A stretch of DNA of 64,000 bases, from NCBI RefSeq assembly GCF_004920405.1, contig NZ_RFLV01000005.1:62001-126000 (forward strand), read 5' to 3'. This document shows positions 63,280 to 64,000 of this stretch, piece by piece; positions within the stretch are counted from its first letter, which is position 1; each line of letters starts with the position of its first letter. Position numbers and translations under genes: made by a program. The DNA comes from Pseudomonas leptonychotis (GTDB taxonomy: Bacteria > Pseudomonadota > Gammaproteobacteria > Pseudomonadales > Pseudomonadaceae). The notes under the pieces are model-generated. The model was not told where the DNA came from. It was given only the letters and a program-made list of their open reading frames with translations, and ran no database searches.

Positions 63280-64000
63280 TCAGGAAACCCGATGACGCCG
63301 GGCTTCGATGATATTCGGCAGCTGGCTGATACGCCCCAACAAACGGCCCAGCGCGTCCAGCCCGGGGATTTCGACGGTGATCGATATGGACGCGGTGTTG
63401 TCATCCTTGTTCGAGCGCGTATTCACCGCCAGCATGTTGAGCTTCTCGTTGAGCAGCATCTGAGTCACGTCACGCAGCAGCCCTGAACGGTCGTAAGCAC
63501 GGATGATGATGTCCACCGGATAAGTCTGCACCGGTACCGGCCCCCAGCTGACCTGAATAATCCTTTCAGGCTCACGTCCGGCCAACTGCAACACCGAGGC
63601 ACAATCTTGGCGGTGAATGCTGACGCCACGACCCTGGGTGATGTAACCCACAATCGGATCGCCCGGCAGCGGCTGACAGCAACCAGCCATCTGCGTGAGC
63701 AGGTTGCCCACGCCCTGAATCTGAATATCGCCACGCTTGCCCGGTTTGAAGCCCAGCGCCTTGCGTGGGATCAACTCAAGCTGCTCGTTAACGCGATCAG
63801 GCTCAACCAACTGCTGCGCCAGATTGACCAGCTGCGCCAGGCGCAAATCGCCCGCGCCCAACGAGGCAAACATGTCTTCGCTGGTTTTCATGTTGGCCTT
63901 CTCAGCCAACTTTTCAAAGTCCACATGCGGCAGCGCCAAACGCTGCAACTCACGCTCAAGCTGGGCTTTACCCGCAGCAACGTTTTGATCACGGTCCTGC
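63280..64000 (-). CDS. relA: RelA-type (p)ppGpp synthetase, C-terminal part (5' partial)
   Basis: The frame is open to the window edge, giving about 239 residues. Visible are the regulatory zinc-finger/CC segment MAGCCQPLPGDPIVGYITQGRGVSIHRQDC, then a C-terminal ACT domain YPVDIIIRAYDRSGLLRDVTQMLLNEKLNMLAVNTRSNKDDNTASISITVEIPGLDALGRLLGRISQLPNIIEARR. RelA and SpoT share these domains; the order and wording (ALPHVDFEKLAEKAN) look like RelA of Pseudomonas. The catalytic N-terminal part is outside the window. Confidence 0.9.
   Translation of the reverse strand, partial: QDRDQNVAAGKAQLERELQRLALPHVDFEKLAEKANMKTSEDMFASLGAGDLRLAQLVNLAQQLVEPDRVNEQLELIPRKALGFKPGKRGDIQIQGVGNLLTQMAGCCQPLPGDPIVGYITQGRGVSIHRQDCASVLQLAGREPERIIQVSWGPVPVQTYPVDIIIRAYDRSGLLRDVTQMLLNEKLNMLAVNTRSNKDDNTASISITVEIPGLDALGRLLGRISQLPNIIEARRHRVS

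Overview
The window is a 64 kb chromosomal segment that reads as a Pseudomonas, probably an aquatic or marine-influenced one. This rests on the housekeeping genes: prmB, folE, cysB, a relA 3' end and an MxtR/CrbS-type symporter-kinase are all of pseudomonad type, and the blocks prmB-hydrolase-Smr-folE and DAHP synthase-Usp-cysB resemble the order I recall from P. aeruginosa. Genes are dense on both strands. I found no rRNA, tRNA, CRISPR array or intact insertion sequence.

Layout. 1-12338: core genes (AraC regulator and GNAT pair, MxtR-like hybrid kinase, prmB, a NhaD-type antiporter, an isochorismatase-like hydrolase, an Smr protein, folE, and small redox or hypothetical proteins). 12373-34370: a complete catecholate siderophore island. 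On the plus strand it has an MFS exporter candidate, a TonB receptor, two FecCD permeases, an ATPase and a binding protein, with an FhuF-type reductase divergent from them. On the minus strand is a seven-gene operon in the order C-E-B-F-A-G-H, the order described for the Aeromonas amonabactin operon amoCEBFAGH. 34646-41032: a UvrD-like helicase, a GST, an aminotransferase divergent from a MarR regulator, and a LysE-BenE transporter pair. 41191-43108: an orphan, visibly AT-richer membrane protein gene followed by a scar made of the 3' ends of a DAHP synthase gene and a benE gene. 43109-54012: LysR and IclR regulators and a dimethylsulfoniopropionate (DMSP) catabolic cluster, with dddC, dddB and dddT divergent from dddD, followed by an MFS gene. 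54219-64000: DAHP synthase, a PilZ protein, a thioredoxin-like protein, a PanE-like reductase, a 5'-nucleotidase, a Usp, cysB, a BASS transporter, an SDR, an MDR reductase and a partial relA.

How the parts work together. AmoC, AmoB and AmoA would convert chorismate to 2,3-dihydroxybenzoate (DHB). AmoE would load it on the AmoB carrier domain. AmoF (C-A-T, Lys-like code), AmoG (docking-C-A-T-E, expected D-aromatic residue) and the stand-alone A domain AmoH (near-exact Gly code) would build the peptide. The receptor, periplasmic binding protein and ABC importer would bring the ferric complex back, and the FhuF-like protein would release the iron. Two Fur-like palindromes sharing ATTAGCATTT lie at the two divergent promoter regions. 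In the ddd cluster, DddT (BCCT family) would import DMSP, DddD would release DMS and a 3-hydroxypropionyl product, and DddB and DddC would carry this to acetyl-CoA.

The most notable points are the amonabactin-type assembly line in a Pseudomonas with a full uptake system attached, the ddd cluster whose predicted catalytic Asp falls exactly at residue 602 of DddD, and the chimeric gene scar.
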